From Papilionanthe hookeriana x Papilionanthe teres (taxonomy: Eukaryota > Streptophyta > Magnoliopsida > Asparagales > Orchidaceae): 64,000 nucleotides of DNA. The stretch spans positions 109,035,943-109,099,942 of the forward strand of contig CM040429.1 of the NCBI GenBank assembly GCA_022702705.1. The letters are read 5' to 3'. The notes beneath the pieces were generated by a model, which did no database searches, was not told where the DNA came from, and saw nothing but the letters and a program-made list of their open reading frames with translations. A program made the translations under genes and the position numbers. Shown here piece after piece: positions 11,469-23,800 of this stretch (position 1 is the first letter of the stretch; each line of letters starts with the position of its first letter).

Positions 11469-11713
11469 ACAATTTAGCACAGGTCCACTAAGTGTCCAAA
11501 TTTTCATTCTGACTTCTCCAAATCATCAATTAAGGTCAAATAAACTCCACTTAAGTTTAAAAACTCCAAATTACTACCATTAAAAACATAAAAACAAAGC
11601 AAACAAAGCAAACAAAACACACAAAACAAACTTAAAGCAAAGCACACCGATAAATATGGGTTGCCTCCCACAAATCGCTTGTTTTAACGTCTTCAGCCTG
11701 ACATACCCAGAAC

Positions 11714-14039
11714 TCATTCTGAGTGACCCAACATGAAATTCGCATCAGATTTAGATATGTTGACTGAAAAATATGGTTTAAGTCTATGTCCGTTAACTTT
11801 AAATATTTTTCCAGTCTTAGGATCTTGAATATCTACAGTTCCATAAGAATAAACTTTTATCACAATAAATGGACCAATCCACCTTGACTTAAGTTTTCCA
11901 GAAAATATTCTCAATCTAGCATTATACGAAAAAACTTGTTGTCCACGGTACCGATTTTTGGTAAGAATCTTCCGATCATGCCATAACTTCATCTTTTCCT
12001 TATAAATCTTAGCATTTTCATAAGATTCATTCATTATTTCTTCAAGCACATTCAATTGCAATAATCTCTTTTCAGCAGCATCTTTAAATTATAGTTGAAC
12101 TCTTTAATAGCACAATAAGCCTTATGCTCAAGTTCAAAAGGTAAATGACAAGCTTTTCCAAAAATCAGCCTATATGGGGACATTCCTATAGGTGTTCTGT
12201 AAGCAGTCCTACAAGCCCACAAAACATATTCCAGTTTAATTGACAAATCCTTTCTATTTGGATTAATAGTTTTTTCCAATATTCTTTTAATTTCACGATT
12301 GGATAATTCAACCAAACCACTTGTCTGCGGATGATAATCAGTAGCAATGCGATGATTAATATGATATTTATTTGCTAACTTCCCAATAATCTCATTTCTA
12401 AAATAACTTCCCCCATCAGTTATGATTACTCGGTATTCTAAATCTGCAAAATATATTATTTTCTAAAAACTTTGCAACACTTTGAGCATCACATTGAAGT
12501 AAAGCAATAGCTTCAATCCATTTGGAAACATAGTCTATTGCTATCAAAATATACACATTTCCGAAAGATGGTGTAAATGGTCCCATAAAATCTAATCCCC
12601 AAACATCAAATATCTCAACTTCCAACATATAATTGAGGGGCATCTCATTTCTTCTAGAAATATTGCCTACACGCTGACATCCATCACAACTTTTAATATA
12701 ATCATTCACATCCTTAAAAATTGTAGGCCAATAAAATCCTGATTGTAATATTTTATATGCGGTTTATCACTTCCAAAATGTCCCCCATAATCGGAATCAT
12801 GACATTTTTGAATAATTTCATAAGTCTCTTCCAAAGGTACACATCTTCGAATTATAAGATCCTTTCCTTATTTATATAAAAATGGTTCATCCCAAAAATT
12901 AGTCTTAGCATCAGACAGAAAATTCTTATTTTCATGATATGTCAAACCATAGGGTATAATATTACTAACAATAAAGTTTACTATGTCTGCATACCACGGA
13001 ACATTCCTTTCTTTAATAGTGAACAGTTTTTCATCAGGAAAATGTTCATTAATTTCTTCAATATCATAGAGATTTTTCAATTTCAAGCCTGGACAAATGA
13101 TCAGCAATTTGATTATCAGAACCCTTCTTATCTACTATCACAAAATCAAATTCTTGCAAAAGAAGAATCCATCTTATCAGTCTCGGTTTTGCATTATTTT
13201 TCTTCATTAAGTATTTAATAGTAGAATGAACAGTATGCACAACACATTTAGTTCCAATTAAATATGATCGAAATTTATCAAAGGCAAATACTATAGCTAA
13301 TAACTCTTTCTCAGTAGTGGAATAATTAATTTGATCTTCATTAAGAGTCTTACTAGCATAATAAATTACTTTGAAAATTTTATCATATTTCTGACCCAAA
13401 ACAACACCAATAGCATAATCACTAGCATCACACATTAATTCAAAAGGTTTTTCCCAATTTGGTGAAATTATTACAGGTGTAGTGATTAATTTTTCTTTTA
13501 ATGTTTCAAAGGCTTTAAGGCAGTTATCATCAAAATTAAAAATTGCATCCTTTTCCTGTAAATGGCATAAATGTTTTGTAATTTTTGAAAGTCTTTAATG
13601 TAACGCCTGTAGAATCCAGCATGTCCTAAAAAACTTCTAATTCCCCTTACATTGGTTGGGCAAGGTAAATTAGATATAACTTGAATTTTTGCAGGATCTA
13701 CCTCCAAACCTTTTTCTGAAATTCGATGTCCCAAAACAATTCCTCCTGCCACCATAAATTTGCATTTTTCCCAATTAAGGACCAAATTAGTTTCTTCACA
13801 GCATTTTAGAACCTTAGATAGATGTTCTAAACATGACTAAAATGAAATTCCAAACAATGAAAAGTCATCCATAAAAATTACAATCCCTTTTTCAATTAAA
13901 TCACAAAAAATAGACATCATACATCTTTGAAATGTAGCAGGGGCATTACATAAACCAAATGGCATTCTTCTAAAAGCAAACGTACCATAAGGACTGGTAA
14001 ACATAGTTTTCTCTTGATCCTCAAGAGAAATTTCAATAA
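11714..14039 (-). pseudogene. Athila pol fragment: RT (3' part), RNase H, integrase
   Basis: On the minus strand, similarity starts inside reverse transcriptase at LEDQEKTMFTSPYG (about 14030), then MPFGLCNAPATFQRC, the active-site FMDDF (13861-13875) and the thumb ([20 protein letters not shown]). RNase H follows ([15 protein letters not shown] near 13435, [16 protein letters not shown] near 13090). Integrase follows with CDGCQRVGN, catalytic GLDFMGPF and AIDYVSKW (12520-12600), [13 protein letters not shown] carrying the Glu (near 12310), and a C-terminal RWIGPF (near 11880). It ends at TGA/TAA near 11714. There are several frameshifts (near 13580, 13090, 12760, 12420, 12060) and at least one stop at about 13838, so it is non-functional. 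The first half of pol and gag are absent. Confidence 0.88.
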
Positions 14040-15119
14040 AAAATTATAATTTGCAGGAATGTAAAAGCTTATAGATAGGTTCAGCACGGGGCCACTAAGT
14101 CCTATGTCATAACTTGGTGGGTCCTATTTATTCATTTAAGAGATGCCTTCTTTTAATAATTATGATAGGTTCAGTTGTCCTTCAAGGTGTCCATAAGATT
14201 TGTGAGAAGGTCTAGGGAATACCTAGGTATTTCACAATCCTTTTGAACATTCTTGAGTTCATTTGGACTTATTATAATTATTAAATGATTCATCTATTTC
14301 ATACCATTATGCTCAGTGAGCTAATATTTTAATTGTCCCGAAAGTAGGATAAATATCACTTGATATTTTATTTCAGAATTATGTAAGTGAGGCTCTTAGG
14401 GGCAATTTGATTTATGAAAGAATTTAACCATTTTTTATGGGCTTGTAGTATTTCAAATGTGTTTTAAAATTAATTGTGTTTTCTTTTCTAAACCTCATTA
14501 GTCAAATTTGATTTAAGCCTAGCTAACTACTAAGCCCTTAAGAGTTAAGTAGGTATGTTTGTAACTTTTTCTGGAAAAGCTAAGTTACATGAACATGATT
14601 CTTGTTAAATTAGTGAATTATCATTTAAACATCAAGTAGGGGTGTTAGATTAGTGAGTAATCAACTTCCAAAATCAACCCCTAACCTTAAGGATCATTTA
14701 ATTTAATTTTCATCCAAATTAATATGATTAGTAATATTATAAGCTTATTTTTTAATGTGACGATAATGCGACGAGTTTCTACAATTTATACCTTCGTGTA
14801 TTTTAATCTTTCAAACATGTTTATTAAGATTATTCATTACCCTTTTACCCTTTAAATCAAGCCTAAATGTTAATTAAGGCCAAATTTTCAAAATTACTTA
14901 AAAGCCTTATCACTCCATAATTAATCAAATTTAACTCAAATGACTTCAAAATTTTATATTACCCCACTTATGGGTCAATTAAAGCATTAGAGGAGACACT
15001 GTGATTTTTCTTAATTTAATTTAATTTATATAATTATTTTCATGCAAAACAGGGATTTTCAAAGAAAATTCAATAACTTAGAAAAATGAAACATATGTCA
15101 TAAAGAAAATTACTAGAGG
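14040..15119 (-). repeat. Long LTR, middle part (minus; split copy D)
   Basis: Matches copy 1 at about 230-560 (for example 'CATTAGAGGAGA', 'GGGATTTTCAA.GAAAATTCAATAAC') in the same orientation, and the minus copy at 37620-38650. Together with 5711-6375 it is one LTR split by the Athila copy. Relative to the plus LTR, roughly 0.9 kb (about 46000-46925 equivalents) is missing at the Athila junction. It is broken again at 15120 by another LTR. Confidence 0.7.
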
Positions 15120-15690
15120 TGTTGACCTCATTTTTATGATAAGGCCAACCTTTTGACCTAAAAAGTCAACTTTGGTCAAAATGGTCAATCCTGACCCAAT
15201 GACCAACCCTGTTGACCTAATAGGTCAACCTTTTGACCTAAAAGGTCAACTTTGGTCAAAATGGTCAATCCTGACCCAATGACCAACCCTGTTGACCAAT
15301 AGGTCAACCTTATGACCTAAATAGTAAACTTTGGTCAAAATGGTTAATTCTGACCCAATGACCAACCCTGTTGATCTAAAAAGTCAACTATGGTCAAAAT
15401 TGTCAATCTTGACCCAATGACAAACCCTGTTGACCTAATAGGTCAACCTTTTGACCTAAAAAGTCAACTTTGGTCAAAATGGTCAATTCAGATCCAATGA
15501 CCAACTCTGTTGACCCAATAGGTCAACCTTTTGACCTAAAAAGTCAACTATGGTTAAAATGGTCAATCCTGACCTAATGACCAACCCTGTTAACTCAATA
15601 GGTCAACCTTTTGACCCAAAAAGTCAACTTTGGTCAAAATGGTCAAATTTTGACCAAATAACTAATTGTTGACCCAATGACCTGTTTAAG
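15120..15690 (+). repeat. Minisatellite, about 80-bp unit, dense in TTGAC (W-box-like) cores
   Basis: About six to seven units. Copies of GACCAACCCTGTTGACC-like words occur at 15201, 15281, 15360, 15419, 15499 and 15579, giving spacings of 80, 79, 59, 80 and 80 bases. I counted about 36 TTGAC cores on the two strands. TTGAC(C/T) is the core of the W-box bound by WRKY factors, which makes a regulatory role conceivable but not shown. Confidence 0.85.
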
Positions 15691-16816
15691 ACCCCAAAAT
15701 GACAAAATTAATCAAATAATTAATTTCAAAAATTATTTTGATTAATTAAATTAAATTGACTTATAATTTAATTTTCCATATTTTAATTAATTAAATGACA
15801 TAATTAATTAAAATGAAAATTAATTAAAAATCATAAAATGATAAAATGCACAAATTAATTAAAAATAATAGAATTAATTAAATAATTAATTCCAAAATTA
15901 TTTTTCATTAATTAATTGACCAATAATTTAATTTTCATATTTTAATTAATGACATAATTAATTAAAATGAAGATTAAATTGAAAAAGTCATGAAATGAGA
16001 GAAAATTCAATTTTAAATAAAAAATGACATGAAAATTAATCAAATAAGTAATTTGGAATTATTTCCAATTAATAATTGATTAATAAAATAATTTCCAACA
16101 TTTAATTAATGACATAATTAATTAAAATGGAAATTTAATTAAGAGGGGTATTAAATGGAATTTTAAACCTATGACATTATGGTTTTCTAAAAATTCCAAA
16201 TCTCCTTTATGACATCACACATGACCTCATATGGGTTAGACACAACCCATATAACCCATTAAAAATGAAATAACCCATGGATGACCCCTCATGAACCATG
16301 CTTAACCATGGTAAATACATGTGGTGATTCCTTCATCATTATGAAAAAAATGATGTGTTGCCTCCTCATGCAACCCTAAGGGAACCTTTGGTGACTCATC
16401 TAACACCTCCCATCTTCACCAATAGGAGAGGGGAAGAGCTTAGATCAACATTACTTAATGCGATGATCTCATAAATCAAAAAAGAGAAAATTAAAGAAAA
16501 TGAAGGGATATGTGTCATCTCCCCATGAACCCTTAAATGAGGTGTCGGATGGTGAAGATCTTAGCCCATTGAGTCACCATTAACCTCTCCATTAGCCAAT
16601 GAAATGGAAATAAAGAGATCAAAGGCTATCTTGACAATTTGGGATCCATAATTGCCATGATACATGAGCTTGCTTAAGTGGCATAATTCCCATGGGATAT
16701 GGAGAGGTGATAGTTGGAATACATGGGGGAGGCTGTTACTAGACCCTACTCCACAGCTCTAAACATCCCATGGTCAATCCTAAGCTAACTTGGGTTGAAT
16801 CATAACCATCTATGAC

Positions 16817-16825
16817 TATAAAAGG
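16817..16825 (+). promoter_or_regulatory. Probable TATA box of LTR copy E
   Basis: TATAAAAGG in a less AT-rich context (CTATGACTATAAAAGGAGCCC). This is a good plant TATA match at a plausible place in the LTR. Confidence 0.6.
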
Positions 16826-17888
16826 AGCCCTTACCTGAAATTACAAGGAGGAGAAGAAAAATCCATAGAAACTAATAGGCTGCCCAAATCCCTTAGCTCC
16901 CAACACAAAAAGTCTTGCTAAGGACCGCAGCAATCTATTCCAACCAAGATCAAGCCATAAGATCAGCTCAATCAAGCCAATTTGGACAAAACCAAAATTC
17001 AGCCCAAACCTAGCCACTTTGCCAAAATTGCTCACCAAGGCTAGCTACAAATCCAAATTGAAGTGAAAAAGATCTTCTTTGGGAGTACTAGAGGCTGACT
17101 ATCAAGTCTGATCAAGTTCAAAATTATTGTGGCTAAGGTATGGATTTATTTTGTCCAAAACAATTCATATAATTGAAAAATTATGGACTAAACTAGCCCA
17201 GAAAATTATCATCACCGTATAGATATAATCTATATATCCAGATGATTCCATAAGTTCAAAAATCACTCAATTTCATTGAGAAATGAGTGAGATATTGAGC
17301 TTTGAAGTTGGACAGTTTGAAATATTTTTAAATTTCTAAGATTTAATCTCAACCGTCCGTTCCTGTGTTTCGAAACTGATGGCTCTGATTGCGCAGTCCG
17401 GTGTTCGGTGTTAGGATCTGGACAGTGGATCCTCCAGTGTCTTCGACGCGTGCGAGGACACGCGACAGCTTCTCGACTTTTCGGGCTAGGTTAATTCATA
17501 TTAACCTTATAAACTTCAAAGAATCATATCTTTTTGTACAGAGCTCCTAAAAATAAAATAAAAATACCTCTGGAAAGCTCTTGAAGAGAAGAAAATTATG
17601 AAAATAAAATCATAATTTTATTCTCAGTATTTAATTTTTAAATAATTAAATAATCTCTACAGTATTTTAATTATTAAAATTTTTTTACAAATCAGAAAAA
17701 TATGAAAATTTTAGGGAAGAACCTTTAAGTCCTTAGACACATCTCTTGATTTTTCTAGGGCTAGGATAGCTCTCTAGGATATGATTTTCTAATTTTCGTG
17801 ATATTTTATGATTATTTCCGAAAATAATTATAAAATTTGAAAAATTGGAAAATTAAATTCAAAATGGTTAAGAATTTTAGGGTGAAAG

Positions 17889-19910
17889 TGTTGACCTCAT
17901 TTTTGATGAGGTCTTCTCTTCTTCTCTTTAGTACTTAGGATCTAGCCTTAGGCTTTTCCTTTGACTATCCTAGAGGATTAGAATTGGGACCCGCCACTTA
18001 GAAATCCAAACCACTTCTTGACTCCCTGCAAACTCTACAAATTGATTGTAGACCCCTAATCACCTAGAGGGTTGAAATCAAATGTGGAAGTTTAAAGGAT
18101 GAGTTCCCATAGGACTCTTTAGCCTTAGGACTTCCCTGGTGGCACAGTGCAGTGAAGGGCTGACTTACACACACACTACACCTATACACTACACTTTCAC
18201 ACACCTCCTAAAACCACACCCATATCCAACTTGACCTCCTGACTCATGAAGGTGATTCACATGGATGGTCTTTAACCCCTAAGCCCTTGGCTAAGAGGGT
18301 TAGGAACAACATAGTGGATGCCTCAAATGTGTCCCTTCATGGCTCATGTGGGCTTGATGTGGCTTCATGGCTCAACCAAAATGATTTCATTCCACTTACA
18401 TTCACCCAAGCTTCAATTTTCCAAGTTTTCAATTTTGACCCCGGGACCCTACACCCGCCTTAACTCTACCCAAAACACTGAAACCACCCAAAATTTGCAA
18501 AATCACCTAAATCACCCAAAAATCCTCAAGACCAATCCTAAACATTGCCTCACCAATCAAATTGATCATCCATACCCAAAAATACCAAAAATTCCAAAAA
18601 TACCCCCCAATACCCTCCAAATACCCAAAATGCCCCTCTTAGCCAAAAAATCCAAAAATTCAGAAACTTCCCAGAAAATTCCAGAAAATCCCAAATATTC
18701 CCAATTTCATTTTGTTCAACTACACCATGGGCCAATTTTGTCAATTTACCCCACTTTTGTCAAAATCCCAATTTGACCCATTTTAACCCAAAGTGAACCC
18801 AATGTCAAACCAAACCTACCCAATTGACCCAAATTCTGGTCCAATTCAATTTTAAACTTCAATTCAACATCCCCAACACCAATCTAGACCAAATCCAAGT
18901 CCAATTTGATTGACATTTGGATCCAATTTCACTTTTGGCCTTAAAGCCCGATTTGAACCCATGACCCAAACTTAGCCCAAACTCATCCAATTCAACTCCA
19001 ATTAACCCCAAATCTTTTCTAAACCTTCCTTAACATCCCCATAAACAAAACACTAACATGATTTGCCCAAAATTTAGACCCAAACCCCACTCAAATTCAA
19101 CCTAAAATCAAAAAGCCCAATTTTAACCTAAACCCGAACCTAACCCAAATGAACCCAAACCTCAAAATCAAAACCCAACCAAAGCCAAAACCTCTTTGAA
19201 ACACTCCCATAAACATTTCCCAAAATTTATTTTACATCAATTTCAACCCTAGCCCAACATTGGCCCAAGTTAGCCCAATTTGACCTACATTGGCCCATTT
19301 ACCAAATAAACCCAAATCCAACCCAATTCAAACCCAAACCACCTCAAATTTATTCCAAATCACTCATGAAACATCCCTAAACCAAACTCAACAATTATTT
19401 GGCCTAAGCCTTTACCAAAATTTCATCCTAAAGTCCATTTTAAAATTCAAAAGGCCCACTTCCCTTAAAACTTCCTAAAAGCCCACTTCCTTCAAATTCA
19501 AAAGCCCAAATTCATCCAAAGCCCACATGGCATTTCCCCACATCATCCATTTAATCAAAATCACCCCAAAGTTTTAAAATCATCATTAAGCCATTCCAAA
19601 TCGGGCTTCATGGAAATTCTCCACCAAAATACCAAAATTCCTAAATTCTATTTCCATGAAATTGACCAAGCTTTATCCTAAGCCATGAGCAAGCCATTTA
19701 CAAGCCATATGAAGCCATGGAAGGTTTGACATGTGACCAAGCCACTAATGGCAAAAGAAGGGCCTCCTTTCCTAATCCTTCATTAAACCTTTTTAACCAT
19801 AAGCATGTCACACACTAAACCATGCTTAGCCACCTCACCATGGATGGAGACTTCACCACTCCTTCTCACTGACCCAACCGATCCTCCCAATTATTATCTA
19901 ATCTAGGTCA
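17889..19910 (+). repeat. Long LTR copy 2, 5' part
   Basis: Starts TGTTGACCTCATTTTTGATGA and is the plus-strand equivalent of 4914 down to about 2950. It includes a strongly G-poor, AACCCAAA-rich tract at 18400-19560. The tract keeps some reading frames open by composition alone (for example 18318-18776, Pro/Asn/Lys-rich), and I do not call them genes. Similarity to copy 1 fades at about 19890-19945, where a 21.8-kb block begins; the LTR resumes at about 41740. Confidence 0.8.
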
Positions 19911-20277
19911 CACATTATCATAACTAGGTGCTGCTATAAAGAAAATGCATTTTTTAGAACTATCTACTCCAGATCACTGTTGCTGTAGTTCGATTTAGTT
20001 GAAGAAGGTGAAATGAACGAATAATTTTTTAGTTAGATATAAAATACTAAACTAACAAGTTTTAATTATTTTGTTATCATTTACTTATGATAAATAATTA
20101 AGAAATATTTATCATTAATTGAGTCGTTTATACTGTATTTAAAAAATTGGGATATAAGAGATTTGGGTGGTATAAAAGTAAAAATTAAGGTTTAGGTGAT
20201 ATTGATGTGTGTAAGAGAATTCCTCGTGCTAGAGTAATTAATTATTACTTGATATTACATATAAAGTTGTAATTTTA
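19911..20277. other. Unassigned sequence at left edge of inserted block
   Basis: AT-rich, no gene seen. Positions 20134-20213 resemble 32795-32880 (shared TATAAGAGAT.TGGGTGG.ATAAAAGTAAAA), a direct repeat within the block. Confidence 0.4.
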
Positions 20278-20830
20278 CATATTTAACACCAAAATTTCAA
20301 AATCATCCTGCATATCACATAAACTTCATGTGTTTTTATATAAAAAATATATATATATTTATAATTACATGCTTACCACTTGAATATTTAAATTTGATTC
20401 ATGCCGTGCAATTTCATATACATGCTATTAAGTTTATGCATTTCTATATAATTAAACCTATATGTAAATGCATAACACACTGTTCTTACGATTCACATAT
20501 TAACACCACAACCTTGATAATTTCATACATACCACCTAAACTTCTATATGTCCTCACATACCACTCAAATATTATATATTTACATGCACACCACTCGAAT
20601 TTAATGTATTTACATATTCGATGCCTAAACGTTAAGGCTTTACGGCACTTTGCTTATTGTTTTGTATATTTAGATGTTCAACATCAAAGTTTGAATATCA
20701 TGTGTACACGTCATTGAATCTTTATACATTTACACGTGTCACTTATAACCTGAATATTTACATGCTTAGCACTTAAATCTTATAGATTTCACATGCATAT
20801 TCTTTAACTTTATCTATTTACGAATACATT
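20278..20830 (+). repeat. Degenerate tandem array, about 30-bp unit
   Basis: A phrase of the form TTTACATGC-TACCACTTGAAT-TTATATATT recurs roughly every 30 bases (for example near 20368, 20545, 20580, 20610, 20730, 20757, 20790). Units are poorly conserved, so this is an old array. An open frame across part of it is incidental. Confidence 0.55.
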
Positions 20831-20889
20831 TTAATTTTTTGAGTTATGTATGTGATATTAAAAATTTAGGTCTTTAGTTAGTGCCACAT

Positions 20890-23800
20890 GGATAGGTAAA
20901 TCAATAGGTTTTTTAAATAAATATATAAACTTCACAAATGCATAACTCATACAGTAAAAAATCCTAAAATAAAATAAAAATACTCCTATACTCAGCTAGC
21001 AGGTACATTTAACGTAAATAAAAATTTAAAGAAAAAATTATATTTATCTTTAATTTTAAATTAATTAAATACTTCGTAACTTGTCTAAATTATAAATAAT
21101 TAAATATTAATCATAAAAATGTGAAATTTGGAGGGTTTATTTTTCACGACAGAATGCTCTCTATTTTTTCGCGTTGTATATAATCTCTAAATAATGGTAC
21201 CATAATCTCTTTATGATAATCAACCTTTTTTGCTTAATATAATTATAAAAAATTTCAAGAATTAGTTTCATGTGTTCACTATAACAAGTTGACTTTATAA
21301 AAATATAAAATAGATTTAAAAAAATTAAAAATGCCACTTTCGCGTAATTAACTCATTAAAAATCAAGAAAAATCAAATAATTAACATATAATCAAAAAAT
21401 TATCGAAAACTAATCCAAATTAAAGGAAATGGTCAAGAACTCCTCATAAAATTTTAAAGCTCAATTGAGTCGATTCGATCACTAAATTGGATTTACTAAG
21501 TAAAATAAATATTTTGACATTAAAAATTATAATACAATTTAAATATAATCAAGAAAATTATAAAATTTGCTTTTTAGGAGCTCCTAAGCTGTATTCTGTG
21601 AGGAATTTACAAAAAATAAAAAAGTAAATTTAAATTTAATAATCGATTTTTTATATATATTTTAATATTTAAAAAATTAAAAATTAATTAAAAATCACAA
21701 AATATAAAAGACACCAAATGCCTACATTCTATTTTTATCACTGGGAGCAATTAAAATAATTTTCTTAATTTTCTAAGTTAAGATATTAACTTTTAAAAGT
21801 TCTTTTAAACGACTTTCTCATACCAAATAATTGCAATAATTAAAATATAAATAAAAACAAATATGAAACTTTTTTCTCTAGGTTCTTTAGATTCTGCATA
21901 GATTTAATAAAAATATAAAAATTAATTTTCCATTTAAATAATATTTTATATTTAATTAATACTCAAAATAAACAAACAATTATAATAATTAAATTAAACT
22001 CAAAAAATCTTTGAAAATTCATTTAAAATGGCCTCAAAAACTAACATTAACCTCTATAATTTTTCTTAGGATAAGTTATTTTTACGTTTAAGTTAGTCAA
22101 TTAATATTGTAAATCCCTATTTTCACTCTAAAACATTTATAAAAATTAAAGAAAATCGAGCAAAATTACATTTTCTCGGCTTCTCATGTTTTAATAACCC
22201 ATAAGTGAGCAGAATATAAAAATTTCAAAGTCATTCGAGTTTAATTTAATGAATTATGAGGTGCTAAGGCCTTAAGGGCAAATGGTAATGTTAGGATTTT
22301 AAGCCTTTTAATCGATATTTAAAGCTTAAAAGGGTAATTTGGGCAACTAAATGATCATAAATCGGCATATTTATATCATCAAAAACAAAGGAATTAAGTG
22401 GAAGAAACCAATCTCACATTTTCCACTAAAAGGTTAAAATTGTAAACTTTCCTAAATTATCATGATTTGGAAGTCAATTAAGTATGATCATATGTTAGAG
22501 TCTTCACTGAAGTTAACAACCACTAATCTAATACCTCTTAGTCGTAGCTCGAATGATGATTCAATATTTCGATAAGGAATAAATGACACTTAACTTTTAT
22601 AAAAATTACAAATCTACCCATTAAGTCCCAAAGGACTTAGTTGTGAGCTGTGCTTAATAATTAACTAATTAGATTTAAAAGAGGAAATTTAATCACCTCT
22701 AAGCATTTTAAAACACTACAAGCCTAAATCTAAACCAACCATTTCGCCCCTAAGGGTCTTCACCCACATAACTTATAAATGAAATATCAAACGCATAGCT
22801 ACCCCACTTCGTGGATAATTAAATCCTCATCAAAGTTCATTTAACAAGGGTATAGTGTAGATGAATCATTTAGCAACGTAATAAGTTCATAAGAACTTAA
22901 GATAATTCAATAGACAAAGTTGCTCGGGGGTTACACCCTCGGGAATACTTTTATACCATTTGATATTTTGGAGAATCCCATTAAACTTATTATGTTTTTT
23001 CTTAAAGAGTCATATGTAAATAAGCTTTCTGGGACTCTACCAAGTTATCAAATAATACTCGCAGTGCTCACCGAGTCAAGCCGTTTTTCCTTTATGAAAT
23101 TTATTTAAATCTTATGCAAAATTATATACTTCGTTGCAAAAGCTAATCTTTCGCACTAAATGCGAGAAGAGGAGACACTTTGCTATCATTAAAACGCAAT
23201 TTACTTTCTCATTTACTTTACTCGTACATTCTTTTCCGTACATTCTCATATAAACTTGCATTCGAAAACAATAAAACCAAACCCGCATGTCAAACCGAAA
23301 CTTTTAAAAATAGCCACAAAAACAAAATGAAAACTAAAAATCAATTTACAATGTATTTAATAAGATAACTAAAAATTTAATCACAAACAAAAACACAAAA
23401 ACAATTGTAATTAAATTAAATGTCTCATCTGGATGATCAGAACCTCTTTGTTATGAGGTAATCTACGGTCGCTAATGAGATTTCCCATGGTCCCATGAAC
23501 ATGGTAGAACTACCTTATTCGAGTTTAGTAAATTCATCTTACCTAAGAATTCAAAGAAAAATAAGCACGCTTAACAAGCGAAATCGCGAGATCCTAACTC
23601 CGCGTCGCTATAATAAACTTAAAATTCCCCCTAATTAAGCAGACACTTAAAGATAAAAAGACAAAACTTCAACTCTAGAACATGATACTTTTCTCATCTC
23701 ACTGATATTTCTAAAACTAAACCTCGTCGCTACGAGAAGCGTTCGAGAAAAACACCGGTGTCTGTACGACCATATTCAACAAAGAACAGACGACAACAAC

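Larger units (their letters stand above)
6376..14039 (-). mobile_element. Athila-type Ty3/gypsy retrotransposon, 5'-truncated
   Basis: Minus-strand element comprising the 3' half of pol (11714-14039), two accessory ORF remnants (10824-11223 and 8821-9969), a polypurine tract (8200-8213) and a 3' LTR (6437-8199), followed by duplicated primer-site sequence (6376-6436). The 5' LTR, gag, protease and first part of RT are missing; sequence left of the RT fragment changes abruptly at about 14040 to long-LTR DNA. Family assignment rests on Pol similarity to the plus copy at 60765-64000, the LTR start TGATACACC and the tRNA-Asp primer site. All ORFs are broken, so this copy is dead. Confidence 0.88.
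15120..17888 (+). repeat. Long LTR of diverged subfamily (copy E), 5' part
   Basis: Begins TGTTGACCTCATTTTTATGA, the family terminus, inside the minus LTR D. It then carries a TTGAC-rich minisatellite (15120-15690), AT-rich DNA with TTAATTAATT words (15690-16150), a TATA box (16817), a CpG-rich segment (17340-17490) and an AT-rich tract resembling 43480-43640 of the main copy. At 17889 it is interrupted by another LTR of the family. The rest of copy E is not identified in this window. Confidence 0.7.

Noticed and set aside
15120..15690. CRISPR-like array
   Set aside because: Repeat units are contiguous and diverged with no unique spacers, in a plant nuclear context; it is a minisatellite.
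18318..18776. 152-codon open frame rich in Pro, Asn, Lys and Thr
   Set aside because: It lies in the G-poor LTR segment where base skew removes stop codons. No domain is seen, and the equivalent frame in copy 1 is broken.
19921..19990. Possible CACTA terminus (GTGCTGCTATAAAG...) at the left edge of the inserted block
   Set aside because: No matching inverted terminus or 3-bp duplication was found near 41740, so the class cannot be supported.
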